This document shows, piece by piece, positions 12,991 through 25,890 of a DNA stretch of 64,000 nucleotides; positions within the stretch are counted from its first letter, which is position 1, and each line of letters opens with the position of its first letter. The notes beneath the pieces were generated by a model. That model made no database searches and was not told where the DNA came from. It was given only the letters and a program-made list of their open reading frames with translations. Both the position numbers and the translations under genes were made by a program. Source of the DNA: Septoria linicola (taxonomy: Eukaryota; Ascomycota; Dothideomycetes; Mycosphaerellales; Mycosphaerellaceae); NCBI GenBank assembly GCA_024114885.1, contig CP099431.1, positions 372,001-436,000 of the forward strand. The letters are read 5' to 3'.

Positions 12991-13500
12991 TTACTATTAT
13001 TTAGTAAAGCTTGCTTTATAGATTAGTTTCTATTAATTAATATACGTCTTCTACGCGTCCTTGTCGAGGCTGTTCTACCCTAGTAGTATAGCTATTTACT
13101 TTATCTTAAAACGACTAAAAGCTTAATTCTTTACTTTACGTTTTTAGTCTACTTTAGCTCTATCTTCGTCTATAGCTTAAGTACGTACGCGGTCGCGTAG
13201 TATATTTAGATTAATCGAGTAGTCTTTAATATCCTTTCTTATCGTAGTAAGTCTTACGCGTTTCGTCTCGAGTTTAGGAAGAGACTCTATCTTACGCTTC
13301 TAACGTACTATTTCTAGGACAATTAGTATTAAAAGTGTCGCGTTCGATAGCTATAACGGTCATCTACTAAATAGTAGTAGAATTAGGTAGGTTAGATAAG
13401 CGATAGTAATATACGACGAATTTAGTTATAAGTATAGGTAGTTAGAAAGCGAGGTTTAGAATTTATAGGAAGTAGAGAAATCTAGAGTCTAAGTACTAAC

Positions 13501-13890
13501 TAAGTAGGAGTAACGTTAAGGTAGGTCCGCCTCTAGATACTTTAATATAGCTTTTTAGATAATATTAGTTATCGGTATATATAGTCGGTACTTTACTATT
13601 AGATTATATCTTAGTATAGGCTAATATATCTACTAAGTCCGCCTATCCTAGGTCTCTATAGTATATCTACTAGATAGAAGAAAGATTACTTTAAAAAGAG
13701 AGGTATAGGCTAATTATATAAGACTAATAGTAGATTATAGAGACCTAGCTTTTATTCTAGAAAGGATATCTTAACTTCTTAAGAAGTACTTACTTGTTTA
13801 TACTTACCTTTTCTACTATATATAACCTTATATATTAGCTAGAGATATTATAATTTTAGCTATTATATTAAGATCTATCCTATCGATCTA
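13501..13890. other. Central intergenic part of hAT C, left side
   Basis: No coding frame is recognised. It includes one TAGTCGG-type pair at 13571-13590, followed on the minus strand by a TACTAAT-like sequence. This is the region between the leftward transposase side and the rightward H3-like genes, where divergent promoters would be expected. Confidence 0.4.
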
Positions 13891-13943
13891 TAGACTAGGT
13901 TTAAAACTCTTTAAGCTACTTAATAAGTTAATAGGCTTAATAG
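13891..13943. repeat. First part of a 211-bp tandem repeat unit, split by Gypsy B
   Basis: This matches 25651-25704 and continues, after Gypsy B, at 25488-25650. Joined, it forms one unit of a two-unit direct repeat of about 211 bp. Confidence 0.75.
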
Positions 13944-14222
13944 TAATAGATAATAACTACTCTAATACTAACCTCCTAGGTAGGTATAAGAGCGGTCGCT
14001 ATAGAACAAGACCTATTTAGAGAGTAATAGTCTTGTAATACGTATATTAACTAGTAGTAACGAGCTCAAACTAGTAGTCCTAGGCCTAAGAGCCTATACT
14101 AGGACCGTAGGACATTGAATTAATTAAGTAGAGTAAATATTACTATCTTAGAAACGAGCTACTACCTTGCTTTTATACTAAAACTACTAAGTACGGTATA
14201 TAGGTAGGCCTTTACCTTACTA
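13944..14222 (-). repeat. 3' LTR of Gypsy B
   Basis: Same repeat as 1593-1872, followed on its inner side by the polypurine tract (14224-14236). Confidence 0.92.
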
Positions 14223-14236
14223 ATCCTCCCTTCCTT

Positions 14237-16310
14237 AGTATCTAACTAGATACCTAACTACTCGTAGATCTTACTTAGAATTGCTTAAAACTAGCTAGTT
14301 TTTCTATTAAAGTCTATTAAACTTTCAATTAGAGGCCTATTAAATAGTTACCTTTTCTAACGATAACTACTAAAAACACCTTCTTAGATCCGATTATTAT
14401 TCGCTAGACGCTACTCTTCTACTATATCCTTAGGGATTTCCTTAGGAATAGCCTCTCTCTTCTTCGATACTAATACTTCTAAGTTACTATTCTTTATATA
14501 AGCCTAGTAACGTAGATTAGGCTCCGAGTCGCTCTCTAGCTCAATTCCGCTATTATCTTCTAGTACGATTAGCGATAGGCGTTATAGACCTAATAGCGGC
14601 TCTATCGTAGGCAAAACTTAGTCTTATATAGGATCGCTATTACCTAAAGTACTTAGTATAGGAGAAGTTTCGATCGAGTTAATAATAGTTTCTCTAGTAC
14701 GAATTCTAGTAAGCCTCCCGCTCTTACAAAGGACAGGCGTAGGCTTCTTCGTAGAGCTTAGCGTTAACTTCTCTAACTAAGCTTTTAGCCTCTATATAGT
14801 ACTAGGCGATATAGTATCTCTAAGGCGAGGCTCTAGAGTCGTAAGTAAACTACCTTCTCCTTCTCTTTCTTAACTAGAGTTTCGAGTAGGACTAGATAAG
14901 AATAGGCTCTTAGGTATAGAGGAAGAAGGACGTCTATTAGGTCTTAGGTTTCTAGAAGGAGATAATAGTCTATAGGATATTAAGAGCTGTTTCTCTACTA
15001 CTAGGAACACGTAGGTCGGTTCTTCGAAGGTCTCTCCTTTACGCTCTCTCTTAGTAAGCTTGACCGTAAATCTATACTAATTAAGTTTATAGCCTACCTC
15101 TAGGCGCGCTTCTCTTATCTTATAGCTAAATATATCGACCTATAAGAGCTCTACTTTAAACTTGTTCTAGTAGCGTCTCTTATCTAAGTTCGTGTTAATA
15201 AAGCCTAAGCCCTACGAGCTAGGAGTCTTCTTACTTCTCTATAGCTAAAAATGCTAGCTACGAGAGAATATGTTCGCTACCTACTAATAGAAACGATCTT
15301 ACTTTTACTACGCCGAGAAGACTTAGTCTTTAGGCTCGCTCTCTTTAAAGACGCCTTTATACTTATTTAACTATTAACGAAGGTTCCTAAGTATCTCTTT
15401 ATCGTATAAGACTTAGTTAAGAAAGAAGAAGTTCTACTTATACCTAAACTCTATACGTAGCTACTACTAAATCAAGTTTCTCTTCTTTACTAAGTCTCGG
15501 CCTTCTTAGCGTATCTTCTTTATATTATCGCGCTTTATACTCTATACGTTAAGGTGCTTCGGTAAAATCTTAGCTAAGAGGCGTTTAAAGAAGTTAAATA
15601 TATTAATCTTTATTCTATCGTTTACTTCCTCGACTTGCTTAAGTACTAAGTCGATACTCTCCTCCTATTCTTATAGCGTTTCTAGCGATAGAATAGCTTC
15701 GGTAGCGTTATTAAGGTTTGTTATACTAGTAAGAGGTCCGCTTAAGGCCTAGAAACTAACGAGAGAGCCTTTACGATTAGTACGAGCGAGCGCTATACCT
15801 TATATAGAACTTAAAGAAGCTATCTTTTATCGTTTCTTTAGAGAATCTTGTCTAGGTAGTTCTTATATAGGACTTTAAATAGGCGAGGTAGAAGGCGAAA
15901 GCGCCGGTCTTAATAAGCGTTTAGGCGTTAAAGAACGCTAGAAAGAGGAAGTCTTATTCTTTATACGCGATAGAGAAAGAGAACGTCTTTAATTAGTCGT
16001 ACTAGTAGCTTAAGGCGATATAAAGCGCGTGACTAGTAATAAGTAACTTGAATAGCGAGGAGGGTTAAGCGCGTGACCGGTTATAGAGTTTTCTATTATA
16101 TTAGTTACTACTTACGTATATAAACAGCTATATAGCGTTACTAGGTAGTAACGAAAGATAAGAATCGAACTTAATAGAAGTAAGGCTCTATAGTAACTAA
16201 TTAATAGTTAATAAGAAAGAAGAGATCGTTTAGAGCGTAAAAGTAGCCTAATTATATACCTTATTATAGTAGTGTAACTACTGTTAGGATTAGGGGTCTA
16301 TACGTAGAGC
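14237..16310 (-). pseudogene. Extra 3' open region of Gypsy B, internally deleted
   Basis: Homologous to 1990-5560 of Gypsy A, but the sequence jumps at about 14490 from the match to A 2134 directly to the match to A 3736. A and E both retain the missing 1.6 kb, so B has a deletion rather than A and E an insertion. Function unknown. Confidence 0.55.
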
Positions 16311-17390
16311 TCGGTTACGTAAGGTTTTAGTTATCGTTTAAAAAGACAACTAAAAGTTTACTTTACCTTAACGCTTCTATAGCTATCGTATACTACTAAC
16401 GCTACTACTAACTACTATAGTATATACCTTACTATCGCCGATAAAGACTAAGACTTAGATACTATCGTCGTTACCTCTACTAACTTAAAAGAGCCTTATT
16501 TTTCGTATACCTAGTCGACTTATTAGATTACACTTTCTATATCGTAAGAGACCGCTAGCGCTATAATTAATAGCTAGAAAGGAGCTATTAGAGCCGTTAT
16601 TATTGAGGATTCAAGCTTCTCTACCTTTATATAAGCCGAAAACCTTAAACTTTAAGAACTCTCTATCGAAAACTAATATTTTTAGCGATTCCTTTAGTTA
16701 GGCGAAAATTAGTAGTAAAAAGGCCTTTAGGATAGATAATTATTATCTTACTTCGCTAATTAGTAATAGAAAAGAGCTCTAGGAAGGTAGATCGTAGTAC
16801 TAACCTTAGAAATTACTAGTAGAAAAGAGCTTCGAGAGTATAGCTCTAGCTTAGATTTTAAGACCTAGTAGTAGAAAGTAGCTTAGGATAACCGACTTTT
16901 ATAGTAATAGTAGGCTTAGGACTTAGAAAAAGGAGTAGGATAGTAGGTTAACTAGTAGACATAGAATCTATACTTAAAAGTTAAGCTTAGGAGAGTAACT
17001 AGCTATATAGATACTTATCTTAGCTATAGAAAACAGCGTCGAGACAGTTAGGATTAGCTAGATTCTTACTAATCTAGTAAAAGAGAAGCTTAGGAAGCTC
17101 TAATTAGAGCTTAATAGTAGCTTTAGAACTAAAAGAAGCGCTTAAGAAGGTTAGATTAGAGCTTAGTAGTAGCTCTAGGAATAAAAGAAACGCTTAAGAT
17201 AGTACGATCTTAGGAAGATTAGCTCTTTTGTAGTAGAGGCTAGGCTTTAGTAGCTAGATCTTAGCTTATACCTCTAATTAAGTATCGCCTATCGAATTTC
17301 TACTTCTTTAGCTCTACTAGGCTAGCTTTAGCCTTTAGCTTACTAAGTCTTCTACTTCTTCTTTAAGCTCTATTAGTAGCTAGCGTATAT
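16311..17390 (-). other. Spacer between pol and extra 3' ORF in Gypsy B
   Basis: Contains the AGTTATCGTTT-type imperfect palindrome at 16329-16351 and two units of the 52-bp repeat at about 17094-17197. No gene recognised. Confidence 0.45.
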
Positions 17391-20300
17391 AACTCTCCCT
17401 TTCTTCTTAAGTTATTACTAATAGCTTACTAATAAAGATCTACGGATACTTATACTTAGGTAGAAGGCCTAGTTCTATAACCTTCTCTATTAGTAGCGGT
17501 ACTTCTTCTAGTTTAACCTAATCTAGAACTAGCTTTAGGTTTTCTTATAGAAAAGTATATTTTTTAAGGTCTATCCTTTTATAGATATACTCTCGCTTAG
17601 AGCTATCTAGTTCCTTAAGTTTATACGATATACTTCTCTATAATACTTTAGATACTCTAAAAGGGCCTTCCTACCTAAACGTAAGCTTATAAGAGAAGCT
17701 AGTTTTTAACTTAGAGTAGTATACTAATATAAGATCTCCTTCCTTTAGTATAGTAAGGTCTATATAGCGATATTTATCGAAGTACGCCTTGTTCTATTCT
17801 CGGAGACGCTATTAACGTAGTCGTTCTTCTTCTATAGTCGTTTCTATAGCTTCTAGAGCTTAAGCTCGAATCGTAAGAAGCTCTACTCTAGTCTTAACCT
17901 TACCCTAATCTATAATCTAGAAGGTATAGTATTCTAGCTCGATTAATAGTACTACGTTACGCCTAATTATTACCTCTAATAGTATTAGGCCGGTAGTAGA
18001 GACTATTATCGTTCTCTCTACCTATAGAACTACTAGAATATAGTTACGAATCGTATAAAGGCCGCCGTTAGAGAGCTTTAAGTAAGCGTCTAATATTGTC
18101 TTATAGCCGACTTTAACGATAGCGTTAGACTAAGAGTAGTATAGCGAAATATTAATACGTTTAATACTATACGATAGTAGTAGCCTCTCTATGTCTCTAA
18201 GGTTAGTCTTATAGTTGTCGAGGATAACTTCTATAGCGGCTCTCTACTAGTAAAAGATCTTTTCCTATATAAACCTTACTATCTATACTAAGAAGATACT
18301 CTTTACTAGGTACTAGAATATACGTGCTTCTAGCTAGCGTAATAGAGACTCGCGTGTAACTATTAACGAACAGTTCTTCGAGATATATAAGCTGTCGATA
18401 TACTACCTCTAGCCGACTATAACTTAGAGCGGGATCTATAGTTCTCTAGATACCTGTCTCTTATACCGAAGACTATAAATAGTATATTATCGAATAGCGA
18501 GCGAAATCTAAGCCTAAACCCTATCCTACTACTATCGTTTCTAGATAAGATTATATATCTGTTTAGCGCTATAGTAGCCGTTCTTATAATAGTATGCCTT
18601 AATAATACGAGCTCGTACTTTAGGTTTATTAATAACTCGCTATAGGGGTCTAGCTACTCGCTCTTAGCGCTAGAGCTAGTTGTTTTTAATATAAAATAGC
18701 CGACACTTCTTTCTTAACCGCTTGTACTCGTTATTAGAAACTCTCTTAGGTCTTTATATTCGTATAAGCACGAAAGCGATATTTATTAACTCCTAAGAGT
18801 AGATCCTCTTAATTATAGGTAGCTCGCCCTAAATCACCTATATAGAGAAGGCGTTAACGTAAAAGATATCGAAGAATTACTCGTTAATTATTAGATCTAC
18901 GTCTTCTTCCTACTCTATAGCCTCTATATCTTTAGGCGTAGTAGGCTTCCTTAATAACGAATCTAGAGCTATATACTTCTTACTAGGAACATATATAACG
19001 TTAAAGTCGAAGAGGTAGATCTATACTAGCTAGCGCGTTATTACTATATTCGGCAAATTAGAGGCAGCTTTATTAAGCTAGTAAACGAGAGTATTTATAT
19101 TAATCTCTAGTTAGAAGTATACTCCGAATAGCTATAGTTTCAGCTTCTTTAATACCTTTAGTATATTAAGGTATTCGCGCTTTCTAGTATTATACTTAAC
19201 CTCTACTAGGTTAAATAGGCCGGACTTATATCGAACTAGATAGTAGAGAAGTAGCTCGTCTCGATTATATTAGGAAAGCGTATATCTCTAACCTTTACTA
19301 CTCGAATCTATACCTACGACGATAAGTCCTACTCCTTCTCTATAGTTAAGAGTAACTAGGGCTAGGGCTAAAACTAGTACCTTTAAGATAACGTCTTTAG
19401 CTAGTTAGTATTCGGTAGTCTATTAAAACTCGGTATCCTTCTGTAAGAGTTTAAATAGTAGAGTAAGGATAATCGTAAAACCTTTAACCTAGACGTAGTA
19501 GTACGTAACTACGCCGAGGAAGATTCGAACCTTCTTCTAATTCTCTAGCGTCGGCTATTTCTTAATCTTCGCTACTCTTGTAAAGTCTAGATAGCGACTA
19601 TTAATACTAGTAAGGTAGCTAACGATTACTAACTATTCGTAATAGAGCTATAGCTTATTAAAAGCTACTATTATATTAGCTCGTTCTATATTATAGAGGA
19701 CGTCGTCTATAGCTATAATATGTTTAATAACGTAATAGCGGAGGCTAGGTTTAACCTCTTTACTATCGTACTTCGTCTTAGGCCCTTTAATACTAATATT
19801 ATTAAGGAACGGCTATACCTTATACGAGACGTACTCTATAAGCACTTGATTAATAATACGAACGAACTAGGTAATAGAATTCGTAGCTCCTTATAGTAAC
19901 GTTGTCTACTATAATAAGCCTAGTAGTAAATCGAAGCTCGTAAGGTCTCTATATAATTTATCGAGTAGGATTTAGTTATATCTAGAGAAGATATTAACTA
20001 ACGAGGCTAGCGTATAACCGGCAAAGTCCTTAGAGAAACCCTTAGCGTTAGGTAGTAAGTTCGAATCTCTTACGGTAACTTAATTAAACTTCTAAGCTAC
20101 GTTAATTAACTAATACTTCTTAGGCTTATCTACCTCTATCTTCTTACTAATAAGGAAGTACGGATTTCGATAGGCACTATAGTATAGCTTAAGAGTTCTA
20201 GCTTAGATTCGTTATCTTAGTATGTCTTCTACTATATACCGTAGAGATAGGTTTAGCTTGAAGCCTAGATACTACTATAGCTCGTAAGGAACCGTCTAGA

Positions 20301-20700
20301 TCTTCTATAGTAGAGTAATATTAGGATTAATTCGGCCTAAATACGTAAAGTCCTACGTAAAGGTAGCTTCTCGATTCCTTAGTATATAGTATAACAAATC
20401 CAGCTCCTTTAGTAGTAGTTCTATACTAGGTTTGAACTTTATAAGCTATTCGGGCGTAAGCTATAATCTAGGCTCGATCGTCGAGAACCTCTTAGTTAAG
20501 TACTTACTATTATAAGGTCTAGTACTAGGTAGTATAGCCGCTTCCTTCTTAATATAAGTCCGTCGCTAGTCTTTTAATCCGCTAGGGTTTAAGCCGTTAG
20601 TTATAGTAATGTCCGCGTTTACTAGTTTAATCTTATTAGTAACTCGCTTATAAAGAGTATAGGCGCTAATATAATTATCTAGCTTCTACTACTCTATAGC
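17391..20700 (-). pseudogene. Gypsy B pol: reverse transcriptase, RNase H, integrase
   Basis: This is the uninterrupted counterpart of the A pol split by hAT C. On the minus strand RT (about 20500-19500) shows the NAVTIRDSN-type palm segment, the QGATNSITQFVRI-like box and an IDDVL polymerase motif near 19700. RNase H lies around 19400-18650 and integrase around 18500-17400. Such a polyprotein copies and integrates the element's RNA. Stops throughout show loss of function. Its continuity across 19190 gives the empty-site comparison for the hAT C insertion in A. Confidence 0.82.
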
Positions 20701-22060
20701 TTCTTTATTACGTGCTCTCTCTACTACTATATTAATAGTAGCTGAGATAACGTACGTCTCTTCGCTAAGCTCGTCGTCTACTTTATCGGAGATAACCTCG
20801 TCGTAGGGTCCGGGTTCTTAGATAGCTAGCTCTACCTCTCTAAGCTTCCTATAGGCAATTATTAAGTATTCGCTTCTATAATTCGAACCCTAGCTCGATT
20901 AAGGTACTAGTATAGCCTCTTTAAAACTATACCTAATACTCTAGTATAAGTCTCGCTCGTTAGTATAAGCTAGCTCAGCTTCGCTAGTAGCTAGTAAAAG
21001 CTTCTCGAGTCGGCTATTTTAGCTAAATTTAGCGATATTACTTTCGACAGCCGCTACTACGAGATAGTTATACTATATTTAAGTCTAGCTATAATTAACC
21101 TGTCTTAATAGTTCGAGCTACTATTATAGAGAGGTGCTTTATCTAATTAAGTCCGCTATAAAATAGTCTCCGAAGTAGATTACCTTTATATATAATAACT
21201 ACTACGTAAGGTAGTTAAAGACTTAATTCTCTAGGAGTTTAGAGCTATTAGTAACTATAAACGAATACTAGTACTAATCGCTTATCTATCTATACTACTA
21301 GTATAGTTTGAAGTATAGTATAGGAGGTATAACGTAATTATCGTTTAAAAAGGCAACTATAGAACGTTCTACTAGCTAACCTCCCTAAGTAGAGTTTTTA
21401 TCTCTAACTACTAAACCTTATATAGAAAGGGTAGTAGAAGCTTAAAAAGCTTATAATCTCTCTCTCTACTCCTCGTTATTATAAGATCTAGAGTCCTCGA
21501 TAGTATACCCTATGTTCTTTAGCTAATAATTACTAAAAGTTAGAGTTTAGACGCCGACTTCTATCGAATCTTAACGCGATATATGTGTTAGAGCCTCTAC
21601 TATACTCGTACCGTCGACTAGAGCTAGTTCCTCGGCACTCTAGCTTTTCCTAGGACCTATTCTATAGTACGTATATTACTACAGCTATTAAAACCGGTGA
21701 ATATAATAATATAGCCGTCTAGAGTACTAATTAAGCCCTTCTACGAGCTATTATCGTAGTTCTTAGAAGCTAGGCGTATACGCTACGCCTATAGTCGGCT
21801 AAGCAAAATCGGGCCGTTCGCTAGTAAGACTAGAAATAGTATAGTAACTCTTACGCTAAAGGTATCGATTAATACCTCTAGGTAGTACCTAACGAAAGTA
21901 ACCTTACCTCTAACTCCTTCTATAGTAATATTACCGAGAGGAGTTATACTAACTTGAAGCTTTCAAATATATTCGATTAGTATAATTATTAACTTAGCCT
22001 CCTCGTCGATTAAAGACTTATAAGCTATTATTCGAGAGCCGTACTTTGTAGGCACGTAGA
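20701..22060 (-). pseudogene. Gypsy B protease region and linker
   Basis: Homologous to the A segment in which an 88-residue open stretch (31316-31582) reads as a retropepsin-like domain. The corresponding B span is about 21785-22050. Between protease and RT the frame is poor, with another AATTATCGTTT-like palindrome arm near 21336. Confidence 0.55.
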
Positions 22061-24420
22061 TACTTAGAATAATCTAATAGATATTATTAAATAATAGAAG
22101 GATATTATTAGTCCGCTCGTAAAGCTCGGAAGTGGGCCTAGGCTTTACTATATTAATTACTATAGTAGTAGCCTAGAAGGCCTTAATATCGGTCGCTAAA
22201 ACAGCTTTTATTAGCTCCTCTACTATATCGTAGAAGGCTTTAGATAATAAGAAATATGCGCTAATCTTAGCTCTACTATCTCTATTCGTACGCTTCTTTA
22301 TACGGAGCTTGTTAAGCTTCTTCTACAGATCTATATCGTTTAGAACACGACCTTATAAGGAATACGACGCTCGCTCGCTATAGAGAATAATCTCTACTAA
22401 GCTTAACTAGACCTTAGATTCGAGTATTTTGTCTATCTAGAAGATATTAGCGTTATTATTAGCGTATATAGCTCGAAGGTAGTTGTCTATACGCTTGGTC
22501 TTTAGAGGCTCCTTAGCCTTCTTATACTTCTAAGTATGCGTAGGAGCGACTAGAACTAGTAAACCGTTTAGGTAGTCGTATATCTACTTATCCTCGATCT
22601 TATCGTTATTATATCTCTAAGTTTAAGAATCCTCTAACTCTCCTATATCTATAAGGTAAGGAGCTAGCTAGTTTTTATCTTTAACCTCTTTAATATAAGG
22701 ATAACGATAAGCGTAGGTTCTTATAGCTATAGCCTAAGTCGTAATTCGCTTCTAGACTCCTATTAGCTATCCTCTAACTAGACGAGAAGGATTTAGGTTC
22801 TACTTTGTCTTTATACTATCTCTAGCTACGTAGGCGCTAATTAGATCGTCCTAATCTTCCTACGTAATAGAAGCGACTTAACTAATATTAACGAGACCGT
22901 CGATACTAGCTACCTTGTTCGCTATCCTCTACTAGCTCGCTCTTAGTATTAATAAACGATCTATATTTTCAAGATTAATCTTCCTATAGCGCTACTCTAA
23001 TACTCCTATTAATACGAATAGCTTTAGTAGTTCCTTGTCCTAGTAGTACTATATCTTTTCCGTACCTAGGCGAGGCGTTCTATAGTATATAATACTAGTC
23101 TTTAGATCTCTATATATTAAGCCCTTAGTCTCGAACTACTATAGGTGCTCGTAGTTTACAGCTATATAGCCTTCGAGCCTATATATCTAATAACCTAAAA
23201 TCTTTAAAGCGATCGCTACGTAGGCCTTAATTATTAACCCGTTATCTATCGTAGCTAAGTTAACTAAAATCTCCTAGCTATAAGTAGGCCTTAGAATATA
23301 TAGATAGTCGTGATCGTGAGACTTCGCCTACTATCCTATTAATAGGCGTAGCGGCTACGAGCCTCCTTCTTTAAGTCGACGAATCGTAGCGATTATAAGG
23401 TCTTATATACTAGTAGTAATGTTATCGACGGTTACTAGCTTACGGCCTTTACAGACTACCGTTTCTCTAGCCTTGAACTTAGAGTTTAGTCTTAGAGTAG
23501 ACTTCTTTACTACTTCGTATAACTACTAGACGTCTCTACTACCTTCGTTATATACTTCTAATTTAAAGTCCTTATTACTATTAATCTAACGCTAGGCTAT
23601 CTTTAAGAGCTTACTATAATCTAAGTCCTTGTTATTAAGATCTAACCTAAGATAGGCCTAGAGCCTCTTACTAAAACGAAATAGAAGGCCTCGTATAAAT
23701 AGAAGAGTACGAGAACGCTCGTCTATATACGAAGTAGGTATAGTATTAGAGTAGAGTATAAACTACCTCAAGTACTCTAAGAGATTATTATCCTCGCTAT
23801 AGTTAACCTTATAAAGGTTTTCTATATAGCGGCGGTTTCCGAGTATATATATATTATCGTACTTTTAGTATTCCTTAATAATCGACTCTTTGAACTTAGC
23901 GTAGTCTCGGTCGTAGAAACTATTAAGGCGCTAGTATCGTCTACGTTAGACAACCGTAACCTAAGTAAGTAACTTCTTATAAAGCTACTTATTATTATTA
24001 ATAAGTAGAATAGCGTAGTTCCTATATAGTACTTTAAAGCGCTTAATATACTCAGTTACGTTCTTCTTATTAAAGAATAGATTCTAGTCCGAGCTAGGTA
24101 GTAGCGGAACCTAAGCGATAATTACCTTCTAGCTTTAGGTTACTTAGATAGTCTCTATAAGTAGCTAGAACTATACTATAGACAGTCTACCTCCTAAGTT
24201 CGGTCCTTAAAAGATATTAGTATTAGAGTTAAGGTTAGTACCTCCTTAGTCCTCCGCTTCTATAGATATATCGTTGTCTAGTAGAGGGAATAAAGTAAAA
24301 GCGAGTAGTAGCTTTACTAGAGATCTTCGAATTTACTTATTAAGCTAGTTAGATAAGCTACTCTCTAGTATTTCAGGCCGGCTAGTAGATACTAATTCAC
24401 TTATAGAGCTTGTTCGAAGG
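22061..24420 (-). pseudogene. Gypsy B Gag
   Basis: On the minus strand it is collinear with A Gag (31900-33960): a Retrotrans_gag-like stretch with NVTKYIKRFKVLYRN and IENLYKVNCSKDNNLLEYL-type sequence. Gag would form the cytoplasmic particle. A CCHC zinc knuckle was not confirmed. Confidence 0.6.
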
Positions 24421-25208
24421 TGTTCTAAGAGTGTATTATACTCTCCTTAATTAGGTTTTTAAATAAAATATAGTTATCGTTTAAAACGATAACTAAAAAA
24501 ACAAAGGTCTAAAATTTTCTTAGCTATTAGAAGGTAAACGTTAAACTTTTCTTTATAATACCGGAGCTATATTAATTATACCTAATAAGTAAGGTATATC
24601 GTGTCGTATAGTTCGACCGTTTATAGCTAGGCGCGTCCGTCTTACTTATTCGGGTAATTCGCTAAGTAACTATAGTAGTATAATATTACGTTAGCCTATA
24701 CTATATACTAGGTCCGGAGCCTTAGACGTAATTAGTGTTCTTAGCTAAACGATTAGCGTCTAACGCTGTACTAGAGCTTATTCTAAGCGATCTATATACT
24801 AGAGGATACGAGATTACCTAGATAGGTCCGGCCTATCCTATAGCCTCTACGCTATCCGAACGAGAGCGTTTTTATACTAAACCGGGGTCTAATCGAAGAC
24901 TATTATAGGCATAGAGACCCCGAGTAAATCTCCGATATAGTAAGTCGCCTTACTATCTATCTAATAATTACTAAATAGATCCGTACTAAGGAGTACTAGA
25001 GGTTTATAACTTTTCCAGGTTAGAGCGATATCTATATTCTAGAGGCTTCTATATTATTATAGCCCTTTGAGTCGCCTCTTACGTAGGCTCTTTTAGGCCT
25101 CTTATTAATATTTATAGTACGTTAGTTCTCGCTTTAAGGCTACTATCTACCCTCTATACTTCTAGTCCCGGTATACGAGAGAAGAGATAGCCCTACCTTC
25201 GGCTCTAT
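24421..25208 (-). other. Leader of Gypsy B with perfect palindrome and primer-binding site
   Basis: Non-coding leader between the 5' LTR and Gag. It contains a perfect palindrome with 11-bp arms at 24472-24494 (AGTTATCGTTT, one central base, inverse arm). Directly inside the LTR (25196-25208) the minus strand reads ATAGAGCCGAAGG, a possible primer-binding site with the usual TGG changed to TAG by RIP. Confidence 0.5.
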
Positions 25209-25487
25209 TAATAGATAATAACTACCCTAATACTAACCCCCTAGGCAGGTATAAGAGTAGTCGCTATAGAACAAGACCTGTTCGGAGAGTAATAGTCTTG
25301 TAATACGTATGTTAACTAGTAGTAACGAGCTTAAACTAGTAGTCCTAGGCCTAAGAGCCTATACTAGGACTATAGGACATTAAATTGATTAAGTAGAGTA
25401 AACATTACTATCTTAGAAACGAGCTACTACCTTGCTTTTGTACTAAAACTACTAAGCACGGTATATAGGTAGGCCTTTACCTTACTA
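25209..25487 (-). repeat. 5' LTR of Gypsy B
   Basis: Same repeat as the 3' LTR of B. Followed by the target duplication atag. Confidence 0.92.
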
Positions 25488-25890
25488 ATAGATTACTAAA
25501 ATAGTATAAATCCTAAGAATCCTATAGTATATATTAATAGAATAAATATTTAGTTTTAAGATATTTTAAGGCCTAATAACGAGATACTACTATTAAGTCT
25601 ATTATAGAGAAAGTTTTTCTTTAGATTTAGAAGATTCTACTAATCTTTTAGAACTAGGATCTATAGACTAGGTTTAAAACTCTTTAAGCTACGTAATAAG
25701 TTAATAGGCTTAATAGATTACTAAAATAGTATAAATCCTAAGAATCCTATAGTATATATTAATAGAATAAATATTTAGTTTTAAGATATTTTAAGGCCTA
25801 ATAACGAGATACTACTATTAAGTCTATTATAGAGAAAATTTTCTTTAGATTTAGAAGATTCTACTAATCTTTTAGAACTAGCCTTTTTAA
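25488..25890. repeat. Two-unit direct repeat (about 211 bp) in hAT C
   Basis: The sequence ATTACTAAAATAGTATAAATC occurs at about 25492 and again about 211 bp later. The first unit is completed on its left by 13891-13943. The two units differ only at a few C/T-type sites. No coding content is recognised. Confidence 0.8.

Larger units (their letters stand above)
11113..13500 (-). pseudogene. Unidentified coding region upstream of the hAT C transposase
   Basis: Open-when-repaired minus-strand frames cover this region. From the 5' side: a Lys/Arg-rich segment (about 13300-13010, with KRVRLTTIRKDIKDYS), a probable intron at about 12915-12990, then KRKALKKVEEKKSSKDL and a Leu/Lys/Glu-rich helical-looking stretch to about 12540. 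A further probable intron lies at 12312-12360, then more coding (for example TYSIFNKQYILDKEETLLEA). Below about 11900 two frames look equally coding and I cannot choose. It could be the N-terminal part of the transposase gene or a separate accessory gene. I recognise no domain. Confidence 0.4.
13944..25487 (-). mobile_element. Ty3/Gypsy LTR retrotransposon B (11,544 bp), same family as A
   Basis: LTRs of 279 bp at 13944-14222 and 25209-25487, with a 4-bp target duplication atag (13940-13943 and 25488-25491) inside a tandem repeat of hAT C. The order on the minus strand is the same as in A: leader, Gag, protease, RT, RNase H, integrase, extra region. It is 1.61 kb shorter than A because of an internal deletion near 14490 that removes the sequence matching A 2135-3735. 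It is heavily RIPed but has fewer A/T changes than A in places. Confidence 0.92.

Noticed and set aside
25488..25890. CRISPR array or LTR pair
   Set aside because: There are only two long direct units, no short spaced repeats and no TG...CA-type ends.
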